Shown: positions 1 to 5,262 of the stretch, piece by piece
Position numbering within the stretch: position 1 is the first letter of the stretch
Layout of the letters: every line of letters begins with the position of its first letter
Assembly (NCBI GenBank): GCA_025355115.1
Contig: JANXLO010000739.1
Coordinates: 1 to 6,803, forward strand
Length of the DNA stretch: 6,803 nucleotides
Reading direction: 5' to 3'
Source: Chthonomonadaceae bacterium
Lineage (GTDB): Bacteria; Armatimonadota; Chthonomonadetes; Chthonomonadales; Chthonomonadaceae
The notes under the pieces: model-generated
Told to the model about the DNA's origin: nothing
The model's database searches: none
The model's input: only the letters and a program-made list of their open reading frames with translations
Program-made: the position numbers and the translations under genes

Positions 1-685
1 CTCCCTCCACCGTCCATTCGCAGTAGCGGCAGACGAACAGATCGAGATGCCCATCGTTATCGTAGTCGAACCAGACGGCGCCGGAGGAGAAGCCGCGCAG
101 CCCTACGCCCGCCTTTTCCGTCACATCCTCGAACGTCCCGTCGCCTCGATTGCGAAAGAGGGTGTTGCGCCCGTAGCAGCAGACATACAGATCGGGGTGC
201 CCGTCGTTGTCGTAGTCGCCGACCGCAGAGGAGATGGCGTAGTCGGTCTCCACTCCGCCAAAAGCGTCCGGCTTAAGCGTGAAGTGCCCCGTGCCGTCAT
301 TGATATAGAGCCGGTGACGCAGAGGCTCCTTATAGAAGTCCTTGCAGATGCCGAGCGCTTTGGGCTGGGGGAAATAGATGTCCAGATGCCCGTCGCCATT
401 CGCGTCGAAGAGGGTCGCACCGGCGGCTATCTGCTCCGCAAAGTAGCGTCGCTTGCACGTTCCGCTCGCCTGAATGAAATCGAGATTGGCCTCTTTGGTT
501 ATGTCGGTGAACTTGACTTCGGTCACGGCAGGGTGATCTGTCCCATGCAGAGTGGATGGCGAGGCGGAATCCGGCCCGGTTGGCGAGGCAGGATGACATC
601 CCGGCAGAGCGGCAGACGCGGCGGTCAGCGAGGTTCCGAGAACGACCCGACCGGAGAGTGATAGCATTTCACGCCTTGACAGCAT
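1..685 (-). CDS. FG-GAP/VCBS-repeat lipoprotein, CRTAC1-like (N-terminal part, runs off left edge)
   Basis: The 228 visible residues read in one open frame from ATG at 685 to the window edge. An SD-like AGGAAGGA lies about 7 nt before the ATG. The N-terminus has SRREML followed by a hydrophobic stretch and LPGC (Cys30), which looks like a twin-arginine-type signal with a lipobox, so an exported lipoprotein is likely. Three calcium-loop motifs of the FG-GAP/VCBS type follow: DANGDGHLD (94-102), DYDNDGHPD (157-165) and DYDNDGHLD (207-215), with GTGHF and GDGTFEDVT between them. This is the blade pattern of beta-propeller proteins such as the CRTAC1 family. Those proteins are usually much longer and often end in an ASPIC/UnbV domain, which would lie outside the window. 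The gene starts 63 bp after the stop of the TPR gene with no terminator between, so co-transcription is likely. Substrate or partner is unknown; adhesion or cell-surface binding is inference. Confidence 0.88.
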   Translation of the reverse strand, partial: MLSRREMLSLSGRVVLGTSLTAASAALPGCHPASPTGPDSASPSTLHGTDHPAVTEVKFTDITKEANLDFIQASGTCKRRYFAEQIAAGATLFDANGDGHLDIYFPQPKALGICKDFYKEPLRHRLYINDGTGHFTLKPDAFGGVETDYAISSAVGDYDNDGHPDLYVCCYGRNTLFRNRGDGTFEDVTEKAGVGLRGFSSGAVWFDYDNDGHLDLFVCRYCEWTVEG

Positions 686-748
686 ATTGTAGTCCTTCCT
701 GGCGCCTCGGGCGACTCGTTCCTCTGAAGCTCGCAGGCGGGAGACAGG

Positions 749-2110
749 CTATTTTTTTAGGGGTATGTAGCTGGCCTGCGCCGCGCGAACGATCGCTTTA
801 GGCACGTTTCGGTTTTTCGGGTCCAGCTGGAGGACATTGATGTATTCGTCGCGGGCGGGGCCGGGCATGCTCAGCTGCTGGTATCGCTTCGCCAGAAGAA
901 GATGCAGGTTGACGCTGTCCGGGTGCTTTTTGCACAGCTCCTGAATCTGCGTCAACTGCTGCTCGTTGAAAGTCACTTCACGCGCGAGCCGGGCCGCCTC
1001 CGAGGCCAATTGCCTTTTGCCAAGGCGCGTATAGACCAGAGCAAGCTGCTGATAGGCGTAGGCGCGATGGGGATCGAGGCGCGTCACCTGCTCGAAGTTG
1101 ACGCGAGCGGATTCCATGTCTCCTATCTGATAGAAGGCGGAGCCGAGATGCTCGCGGAAGATCGGGTTCTGCGGCACGAGCTCAGACGCTTTTTTGAACG
1201 CCTGAAGGGCTTTTGGCGCGGCATCTGGCTGCCGGCTGATCTGATAGAGCTGGCCCATCAGATCGTAGTTTGGAGCGGAGGCACGCGGATAGGAAGCCAG
1301 CTCCTCGACGACTTTCAGGGCCATGGCGTCGTTGTTGTTCGCGCGATAGGCGATCACCAGCATCTGCCCGATGTCCTGCCTGTCCGGCTGCATCTTATGG
1401 GCGAGCTCAAGGTTGGCGATGGCCCCCTGCCGGTCGTGGAGGCCCTCGTAGGCGCGCCCTAGATGGTAGTAGACCTCCACGTTGTCGGGGAGAACCTTCT
1501 TCAGGCCCTCCAGCTCCGCCCTGGCAAAGTCCAGCTCCGCCGCGTGGGCGGCGGGGTCGGGGAACTGGCTGGCATATTCGAGCGCCGAGGTGGCCAGCAG
1601 CAGATGCGTGTTCGGGTCGCTGCGGTTAAGCTCGAGCGCATGCTGCCCGACAACGTTGGCCTCCAGATAGCGATGCTCCTTGATGAGCGCCGCCGAAAGT
1701 CCCTGCCAGGCGCCGAGCGATTTCTTGTCCACGTCCAGCACGTCCCGATAAGCGGCCTCCGCAAGGGCGAATCTATTTTTGACGAGCAGTGCGTTTGCGA
1801 GAGCGAGATGCGCATGCGCATCGTTCGGATCGAGCTTGATGAGGGCGACGATCTGCTCGCCTGCCTTGTCGGTCAGATGATAGCGATTGTAGAAGTCGAT
1901 GAGAGCCCAGCGGGGAGCCGGATCCGAAGGGGCGGCAGCGGCGGCCTGACGAAGGCGAACGAGCTCCTGCTCCGCGGCCTGCTGTCCGGGGTCACGAGCG
2001 GAGACGACGTGGGCCTGCCTGAGCGTCTGGATGCGGTGCTTGACTCCCCAGGCGCCTGTGACGCAGAGAAGTCCCACTGCAAGTAGCCGGTAAACTCGTT
2101 TTAGGTCCAT
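749..2110 (-). CDS. Membrane-anchored tetratricopeptide repeat protein
   Basis: The 453-residue product starts MDLKRVYRLLAVGLL, a short basic N-terminus followed by a hydrophobic segment (about 8-23) that should act as an uncleaved anchor or signal. From about residue 63 to 433 it is built of 34-residue helical repeats with TPR spacing, for example AHLALANALLVKNRFALAEA (100-119), YYHLGRAYEGLHDRQGAIAN (214-233), IFREHLGSAFYQIGDMESAR (317-336) and AYQQLALVYTRLGKRQLAS (352-370). Many repeats end in LDP or a similar turn. TPR domains are protein-interaction scaffolds, so the partner is probably another envelope protein. The frame stays open upstream to 2617, but that stretch lies antisense to the pilin gene and is not TPR-like, so the ATG at 2110, just before the hydrophobic segment, is taken as the start. 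No clear SD precedes it. The FG-GAP lipoprotein gene follows 63 bp later; TPR proteins beside CRTAC1-like proteins are a familiar combination, but the function is unknown. Confidence 0.88.
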   Translation of the reverse strand: MDLKRVYRLLAVGLLCVTGAWGVKHRIQTLRQAHVVSARDPGQQAAEQELVRLRQAAAAAPSDPAPRWALIDFYNRYHLTDKAGEQIVALIKLDPNDAHAHLALANALLVKNRFALAEAAYRDVLDVDKKSLGAWQGLSAALIKEHRYLEANVVGQHALELNRSDPNTHLLLATSALEYASQFPDPAAHAAELDFARAELEGLKKVLPDNVEVYYHLGRAYEGLHDRQGAIANLELAHKMQPDRQDIGQMLVIAYRANNNDAMALKVVEELASYPRASAPNYDLMGQLYQISRQPDAAPKALQAFKKASELVPQNPIFREHLGSAFYQIGDMESARVNFEQVTRLDPHRAYAYQQLALVYTRLGKRQLASEAARLAREVTFNEQQLTQIQELCKKHPDSVNLHLLLAKRYQQLSMPGPARDEYINVLQLDPKNRNVPKAIVRAAQASYIPLKK

Positions 2111-2202
2111 ATTGTTCACTACGCTGGGGAAGAGGCTAAAAGTTCTGCGCTGCACACCGCCCGTTTGCCGAGCGATGCCCATCCTTAACCGTGGACTGAC
2201 AA

Positions 2203-2235
2203 ACAAACGGCCCCAGATTGACCGGGGCCGTTTGT
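2203..2235 (-). terminator. Hairpin terminator behind the minus-strand pilin gene
   Basis: A perfect 12-bp stem (ACAAACGGCCCC at 2203-2214, GGGGCCGTTTGT at 2224-2235) encloses a 9-nt loop. Read on the minus strand it begins 24 nt after the pilin stop codon, and its 3' arm runs into GTTTGTTTGTC, a broken U-rich tract. It probably ends the pilin transcript before the TPR gene. The weak U tract makes termination efficiency uncertain. Confidence 0.7.
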
Positions 2236-2259
2236 CGGAAGTGAATGCGAGGAGTAGAC

Positions 2260-3075
2260 TCAGAAGCCCTCGTTCACGTGGTAGGTCGGGGCCTTGCCCG
2301 AACTGTCCATGATCGCATTGACAGAGGCATCGGTGGCCGTGTTGTCCGCCATGAGCCCAAGCGAGCGAGCGTTGTACCATTTGGCATGGCCGTCGCAAAA
2401 CGCATAGTTGGCTCCGCCTTTGTGGCGGGACAGCGGGCCGGGCGCCGCGCCGGTCGCGCCCTGCTTCACGAGAGCGGCCTTCTGATCGCCCGCCCATCCC
2501 CACTCGGTTCCATTGTCGCCGCGGCAAGCCCCTTCGCTGCCCTGGTTGCCGTTTTCGGTAAGCAGGATCGTCTGGGTGGGGTAGCTGAGAACGGCCAGCC
2601 TCTGCGAGCTGTCCCACTGGCCCCAGTCGCGGCCGACGAGGCGACAGTTGGTGGTGTAGTTCAGTGAGCCGGTCCAGCCGTCGTCGTTCTTTCCGGGGTT
2701 GTTGTAGTCGTTGCCGGGGCTGGCTGCCGACGGGCAGAACAGCAGCTGCGTATTCTTGATGTAGGGCTGGCAGGCCTCATCCCAGCCTGTATTTTGGTCG
2801 AGATACTGCCCGCCGAAGCGGTCCTTTTTGCCCTTATTGGGATCATTTGCGGCGAGGCCATAGAATCCGATCGGAAAGCGCTCGTCGTAGTCCTGGACAT
2901 ACTGAAGGATGCCGAGAGTGATCTGTTTCTGGTTTGAAAGGCAGCTGGTGGTGCGGGCCGCTTCTCGTGCCTGAGCGAAGACGGGGAAGAGGATCGCAGC
3001 TAGGATAGCGATAATGGCGATGACGACGAGCAGTTCGATCAGAGTGAAGCCGTGTCTCTTTCTCATGTGGAGCAT
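2260..3075 (-). CDS. Type IV pilin-like protein with prepilin N-terminus and H-X9-DG C-terminus (DUF1559-like)
   Basis: The 271-residue product begins MLHMRKRHG then [19 protein letters not shown]. This is a class III signal: a basic leader, Gly9 before the cleavage site, Phe10 as the first mature residue and Glu14 as the conserved Glu5 of mature pilin. The hydrophobic helix continues into [12 protein letters not shown]. Near the C-terminus is H-X9-DG (His218, Asp228-Gly229, in the context CDGHAKWY), the mark of the prepilin-type processing-associated H-X9-DG family. Prepilin peptidase should cleave and methylate the protein, which may join a type II secretion/type IV pilus-like fibre or stay as a membrane-anchored surface protein; these families occur in very many paralogues per genome. 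AAAAGGA (3086-3092) sits 10 nt before the ATG at 3075 and supports this start over the second ATG at 3066. A compact hairpin directly precedes the SD. A terminator follows. Assembly role and partners are unknown. Confidence 0.93.
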   Translation of the reverse strand: MLHMRKRHGFTLIELLVVIAIIAILAAILFPVFAQAREAARTTSCLSNQKQITLGILQYVQDYDERFPIGFYGLAANDPNKGKKDRFGGQYLDQNTGWDEACQPYIKNTQLLFCPSAASPGNDYNNPGKNDDGWTGSLNYTTNCRLVGRDWGQWDSSQRLAVLSYPTQTILLTENGNQGSEGACRGDNGTEWGWAGDQKAALVKQGATGAAPGPLSRHKGGANYAFCDGHAKWYNARSLGLMADNTATDASVNAIMDSSGKAPTYHVNEGF

Positions 3076-3092
3076 TATGAATCTGTCCTTTT

Positions 3093-3107
3093 GCCGCGTT
3101 TCGCGGC
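3093..3107 (-). promoter_or_regulatory. Leader hairpin abutting the pilin ribosome-binding site
   Basis: On the minus strand GCCGCG-AAA-CGCGGC forms a perfect 6-bp GC-rich stem with a 3-nt loop. It ends exactly where the SD-like AAAAGGA (3092-3086) of the 2260-3075 pilin gene begins. It has no U tract, so it is not a terminator. It may limit or stabilise ribosome access, or protect the 5' end of the message; this role is inferred from position only. I found no convincing -35/-10 pair between this hairpin and the upstream gene. Confidence 0.4.
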
Positions 3108-3197
3108 CAGTAAATGATAGCTTGGCAGCTCTTCCTGAGTGCTACTGCCGATCTGGTGTTGCACGCTTGCATTCGACCTTCATGGCGAACGCGGAAT

Positions 3198-3234
3198 AAA
3201 AAAACATTGGGCGCGGGCTAGCCTAGTGCGCGCC
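3198..3234 (-). terminator. Probable intrinsic terminator of the small membrane protein gene
   Basis: Read on the minus strand, GGCGCG (3234-3229) can pair with CGCGCC (3215-3210) around a 13-nt loop that contains the stop codon. After a 5-nt gap comes a run of seven T (3204-3198). A GC-rich stem plus a U7 run is the normal intrinsic-terminator layout, although the stem is short, the gap is unusual and the hairpin overlaps the 3' end of the coding region. Confidence 0.5.
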
Positions 3235-3489
3235 GGCGCTGCCAGGGCCTCCGCTGCCAGGAGGGCTTCCAGCCGGAGCGTTCCCGCCGGGGCTCCCGGG
3301 GCCGCCGCCTGGACGTCCTGCGCTACCGCTGGCGCCCGATTCATACTGTTTGTATCGTGGGTCCGTCGAACGCGTATCCACGTCGCCACTCGCCTTCTTT
3401 CCAAAGACCATGTAGGCTCCGGCTCCCAGGAGCGCCAACAATACGATTACGGCGATGGCGATAATTGCGGGACTCATTTGCTGCTTCAA
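3223..3489 (-). CDS. Small single-span membrane protein with Gly/Pro/Ser-rich tail, function unknown
   Basis: The frame encodes MKQQMSPAII, a strongly hydrophobic segment (about 8-29), a basic FGKK that should stop transfer, the polar stretch DTRSTDPRYKQYESG, and then a low-complexity tail (about 51-88) made almost only of Gly, Pro, Ala and Ser. The tail contains in-frame repetition, including the 10-bp direct repeat CGCTGCCAGG at 3237 and 3252. I do not recognise the family. The start is ambiguous: TTG at 3489 has a well-placed GAGGT (3497-3501, 7 nt away), whereas ATG at 3477 gives an 84-residue protein beginning MSPAII but lacks a good SD. A promoter candidate lies at 3536-3564 and a terminator candidate overlaps the stop, so this looks like a separate transcription unit between smpB and a pilin gene. 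That it is a real gene is inferred from the clean membrane-anchor architecture and these flanking signals. Confidence 0.72.
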   Translation of the reverse strand: MKQQMSPAIIAIAVIVLLALLGAGAYMVFGKKASGDVDTRSTDPRYKQYESGASGSAGRPGGGPGSPGGNAPAGSPPGSGGPGSAGAH

Positions 3490-3496
3490 ATGCTTG

Positions 3497-3501
3497 ACCT
3501 C
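3497..3501 (-). promoter_or_regulatory. Ribosome-binding site favouring a TTG start
   Basis: GAGGT on the minus strand lies 7 nt before TTG (3489-3487) and 19 nt before the in-frame ATG (3477-3475). The spacing favours the rarer TTG as start of the small membrane protein; the codon preference favours ATG. Both give the same transmembrane segment. Confidence 0.45.
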
Positions 3502-3535
3502 TTCCAGCTTTGCCTGAGCAAAGAGTTAATTTTCT

Positions 3536-3564
3536 ATTATCCCACACTAACGAGGTTTTGACAG
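3536..3564 (-). promoter_or_regulatory. Candidate sigma-70-type promoter of the small membrane protein gene
   Basis: On the minus strand CTGTCA (3564-3559, 4 of 6 consensus matches), a 17-nt spacer, and GATAAT (3541-3536, 5 of 6) preceded by TGG, an extended -10 arrangement. Transcription would start near 3529, about 40 nt before the TTG start. It sits in the AT-rich gap between smpB and the small gene. Confidence 0.5.
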
Positions 3565-3682
3565 GCAAAATCACGCTCATGTTCCGATATTTCTTTAATT
3601 TCTTTAAGAAATGATGAATTTAGCCGTCTCAGACGACTATGAAGAGCCTAGTCAGGGCAGCTGACAAGGAGTACGCGAGCCT
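3565..3682. other. Rest of the smpB/small-gene intergenic region; AT-rich, with a weak hairpin
   Basis: No gene is visible here. The stretch holds two adjacent copies of TTTCTTTAA and an overlapping 15-bp AT-rich palindrome (ATTTCTTTAAGAAAT, about 3599-3613). A short hairpin at 3622-3638 (AGCCGTC, 3-nt loop, GACGACT, with one G-U pair) lies 44 nt after the smpB stop. The hairpin could slow transcription leaving smpB, but it has no U tract. The gap is too short for an ssrA (tmRNA) gene next to smpB. Confidence 0.4.
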
Positions 3683-4192
3683 CTATTCGCGGCCACGATG
3701 CGCGACTTCGCGCCGAGATTCACGATCCTGATCACGCTCGGCGATGGCTTCCCGCTTGTCATACAGCTTTTTGCCTCGCGCCAGTGCGATCTCGAGCTTG
3801 GCGAAGCCGCGCTGAAAATAGAGGGAGAGGGGAACGATCGTGAGGCCCTTCTGCTCGGTCTGTGTGCGAAGCTCAACGATCTCCCAGGTGTGCAGCAGCA
3901 GCTTGCGCTTGCGGAGCGGCTCTACGTTATTTCGGTTACCCAGCTCATACGGGTTGATGTGCATATTGTAAAGCCAGCACTCGTTGCTTTCGATTCGGCA
4001 GAACGAGTCCTGAAAGTTGATGCGCCCTGCGCGCAACGACTTGACTTCGGTGCCGACAAGAACCAAACCCGCATCGAAAGCCTCCTCGACTTCGTAGTCG
4101 TGGCGCGCCCGCCGATTCACGGAGACCATTTTTTTGGCATTGCGGTCGCGCTCGCCCTCCGCAGGTTTCGCTCCGGCCTTATCCTTCTTCAT
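3683..4192 (-). CDS. smpB: SsrA-binding protein SmpB
   Basis: The 169-residue product matches the SmpB family throughout its core: RRARHDYEVEEAFDAGLVL (28-46), GTEVKSLRAGRINFQDSF (47-64), WLYNMHINPYELGNR (73-87), PLRKRKLLLH (92-101), EQKGLTIVPLSLYFQRG (113-129) and ALARGKKLYDKRE (136-148). SmpB binds the tRNA-like domain of tmRNA and delivers it to stalled ribosomes, enabling trans-translation and tagging of incomplete proteins. The basic C-terminal tail (DKREAIAERDQDRESRREV) corresponds to the segment known to enter the empty mRNA channel. The N-terminus has about 25 extra charged residues before the core, making it slightly longer than the usual 150-160. ATG at 4192 is chosen because GAGG (4200-4203) sits 7 nt before it; the in-frame TTG at 4210 lies upstream of that SD. 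The gene has its own strong promoter. Neighbours are functionally unrelated. Confidence 0.97.
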   Translation of the reverse strand: MKKDKAGAKPAEGERDRNAKKMVSVNRRARHDYEVEEAFDAGLVLVGTEVKSLRAGRINFQDSFCRIESNECWLYNMHINPYELGNRNNVEPLRKRKLLLHTWEIVELRTQTEQKGLTIVPLSLYFQRGFAKLEIALARGKKLYDKREAIAERDQDRESRREVAHRGRE

Positions 4193-4225
4193 CGATTTGC
4201 CTCGTTTCAAGATGCTTTACGGTAC

Positions 4226-4254
4226 AATATACAGTCTCATCCTTATGCTGTCAA
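4226..4254 (-). promoter_or_regulatory. Strong sigma-70-type promoter of smpB
   Basis: On the minus strand TTGACA (4254-4249, perfect -35), a 17-nt spacer, and TATATT (4231-4226, 5 of 6 for -10). Transcription should start near 4219, giving a short leader of about 27 nt that carries the SD for the ATG at 4192. This also supports the shorter SmpB start. Confidence 0.82.
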
Positions 4255-4487
4255 GGCGAATGACCATCGGAGGCTTGGCCGCGCCGACGATGGAGAGCAG
4301 GTGTCCAGCCAAATTGTAAGTTGTCGAACTCTTCACTTCAACTCAACGTACAGTGGGAAGGATGATTTTACCGGTAGGAATGCCGGTGACTCATTGCGAA
4401 ATGAACGTGAGCCAAGGCCTTCGATCCTCGCGAAGACAGTTTCGGCCTCCGTTTCGAGCGCGGGCAGGGATCCGGGAGTAGACGATA

Positions 4488-4964
4488 ATGCGGTTGAGTG
4501 GACCGACGCTGCGCGACAATTCAGTCCGGTTTCAACTACGTTCGCTGCGCGTGTTTCTGGTTCCTGCGTTGCTGGCATTGGCGCTCTACGCCTTTTTCAT
4601 GGTCGGACGGTACCGCGACCGCGAGATCACGCACCCGCCGCTAGCCCATGGCGGCATATACGGTGTTGTCATTAACGACAAGCAGCATCCAGTCCCACGC
4701 GCCGCGGTCACTATCTCCTTTACAAGCGTCAATGAGCCTGTCCCCGATGCGGCCCCTCCAACCGACTCCCAGGGTCGATTCTACATCTCCGATCTTCCTG
4801 CGGGCAACTACATTCTTCAGGCTACGGCAGAGGGGTTTAATGAACAGACTCAGCAGACGCTTGTCGAGCCCGGCAAGACGACCCGCATCAGAATCCCTCT
4901 CTATCCTGTGCCGGGGTTCAAACGCACACCCAATCCTCCCGCAGATCCAACGCTCCGACGCTGA
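4488..4964 (+). CDS. Membrane-anchored carboxypeptidase regulatory-like domain protein
   Basis: The 158-residue product has an arginine-containing N-terminus, one hydrophobic segment (VFLVPALLALALYAFFMVG, about 22-40) followed by RYRDR, and then a beta-sandwich-like domain (about 55-138). The domain shows the CarboxypepD_reg signature: GGIYGVVINDKQHPVPRAAV, then DSQGRFYISDLPAGNYIL and ATAEGF. Such domains are transthyretin-like folds often attached to secreted enzymes or transporters; here one stands almost alone with a proline-rich end. The charge pattern does not settle the topology, but this domain type is normally extracytoplasmic, so it is probably displayed outside the cytoplasmic membrane. 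GGGAG (4474-4478) lies 9 nt before the ATG. The upstream gap has no convincing promoter facing it. No partner gene is evident; a structural or scaffolding role is inference. Confidence 0.85.
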   Translation: MRLSGPTLRDNSVRFQLRSLRVFLVPALLALALYAFFMVGRYRDREITHPPLAHGGIYGVVINDKQHPVPRAAVTISFTSVNEPVPDAAPPTDSQGRFYISDLPAGNYILQATAEGFNEQTQQTLVEPGKTTRIRIPLYPVPGFKRTPNPPADPTLRR

Positions 4965-5019
4965 GTCCCAGAAAAGACGCTGAAGTTGCCCTGGTGAAAA
5001 ACAGCAGTCATGCGTCTAC

Positions 5020-5049
5020 TTGACATGGAGCATTTTTACCGGCTATAAT
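5020..5049 (+). promoter_or_regulatory. Consensus sigma-70-type promoter upstream of the second pilin gene
   Basis: TTGACA (5020-5025) and TATAAT (5044-5049) both match consensus perfectly, separated by 18 nt. Transcription should start near 5056, leaving a leader of about 206 nt before the pilin ATG at 5263. The strength suggests abundant transcription, consistent with a structural surface protein. Confidence 0.85.
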
Positions 5050-5055
5050 TACACA

Positions 5056-5253
5056 CCGCAACAATGAAGTGCGCAAGCTTGAACAGGCTTGGGAGAACGC
5101 ACTTGACTCTACTCATAGAAACCGTGCTATCTGTACGAAACAGCAGCAAAGGTTCTCTGCCGCGTTTGTCCTGCCTACGCTTTCTCCACGGTGACGATGT
5201 AGCAATCCCACTACTCTATCCCTTTTCGCAACTGTATTGCAATAAATAAGGAG
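5056..5253 (+). promoter_or_regulatory. Long, possibly structured 5' leader of the second pilin gene
   Basis: Between the predicted start of transcription and the SD lie about 190 nt with several complementary segments. The first is AAGTGCG (5067-5073) with CGCACTT (5098-5104), enclosing CAAGC (5074-5078) with GCTTG (5087-5091) and leaving GGAGAA unpaired. The second is ACCGTG (5121-5126) with CACGGT (5187-5192), which could close a multibranch domain over short stems at 5131-5143, 5144-5159 and 5162-5180. It does not match any riboswitch consensus I can recall, including cyclic di-GMP. An open frame of 61 codons (5064-5249) also spans it. A regulatory role is inferred from length and pairing only; the short inner stems could be chance. 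Confidence 0.4.
5247..5253 (+). promoter_or_regulatory. Ribosome-binding site of the second pilin gene
   Basis: TAAGGAG is a strong match to the anti-SD and lies 9 nt before ATG at 5263, fixing the pilin start. Its first three bases are also the stop codon of the 61-codon open frame in the leader, an arrangement compatible with translational coupling if that frame is translated. Confidence 0.8.
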
Positions 5254-5262
5254 CACCACTGT

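Noticed and set aside
47..661. Plus-strand frame of 204 codons opposite the FG-GAP gene
   Set aside because: It mirrors the FG-GAP coding frame, which has three calcium-loop motifs and a signal sequence; the mirror product has no recognisable features.
672..686. 15-bp match, in inverted orientation, between 672-686 and 4244-4258, containing TTGACA
   Set aside because: At 4244-4258 it is the smpB -35 region on the minus strand; at 672-686 on the plus strand no -10 follows at 16-18 nt and the DNA is the start of the FG-GAP gene. Most likely chance.
902..2086. Two plus-strand frames (902-1462 and 1463-2086) opposite the TPR gene
   Set aside because: They are shadows of the TPR gene; the repeat pattern is only coherent on the minus strand.
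2111..2617. Upstream extension of the TPR reading frame to 622 residues
   Set aside because: The added 169 residues are antisense to the pilin gene and to the intergenic terminator, are not TPR-like, and precede a good membrane-anchor start at 2110.
3076..3150. TATCAT near 3111-3116 as -10 of the minus-strand pilin gene
   Set aside because: No hexamer resembling TTGACA lies 16-18 nt upstream, so the promoter call would rest on one weak element.
4193..4487. ssrA (tmRNA) gene or plus-strand promoter in the gap beside smpB
   Set aside because: No tRNA-like ends, tag frame or TCCA terminus could be seen, and no -35/-10 pair with good spacing faces the 4488-4964 gene. Apart from the smpB promoter I see nothing supportable here.
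3698..4675. Plus-strand open frame of 325 codons across smpB
   Set aside because: It is antisense to the clearly recognisable smpB and its promoter, and overlaps the start of the 4488-4964 gene; no family resemblance.
5105..5200. Possible cyclic di-GMP riboswitch in the pilin leader (GCAAAGG-like segment)
   Set aside because: The GCAAAG fragment is present, but the flanking helices and the closing GG-AC tract of the known class do not line up.
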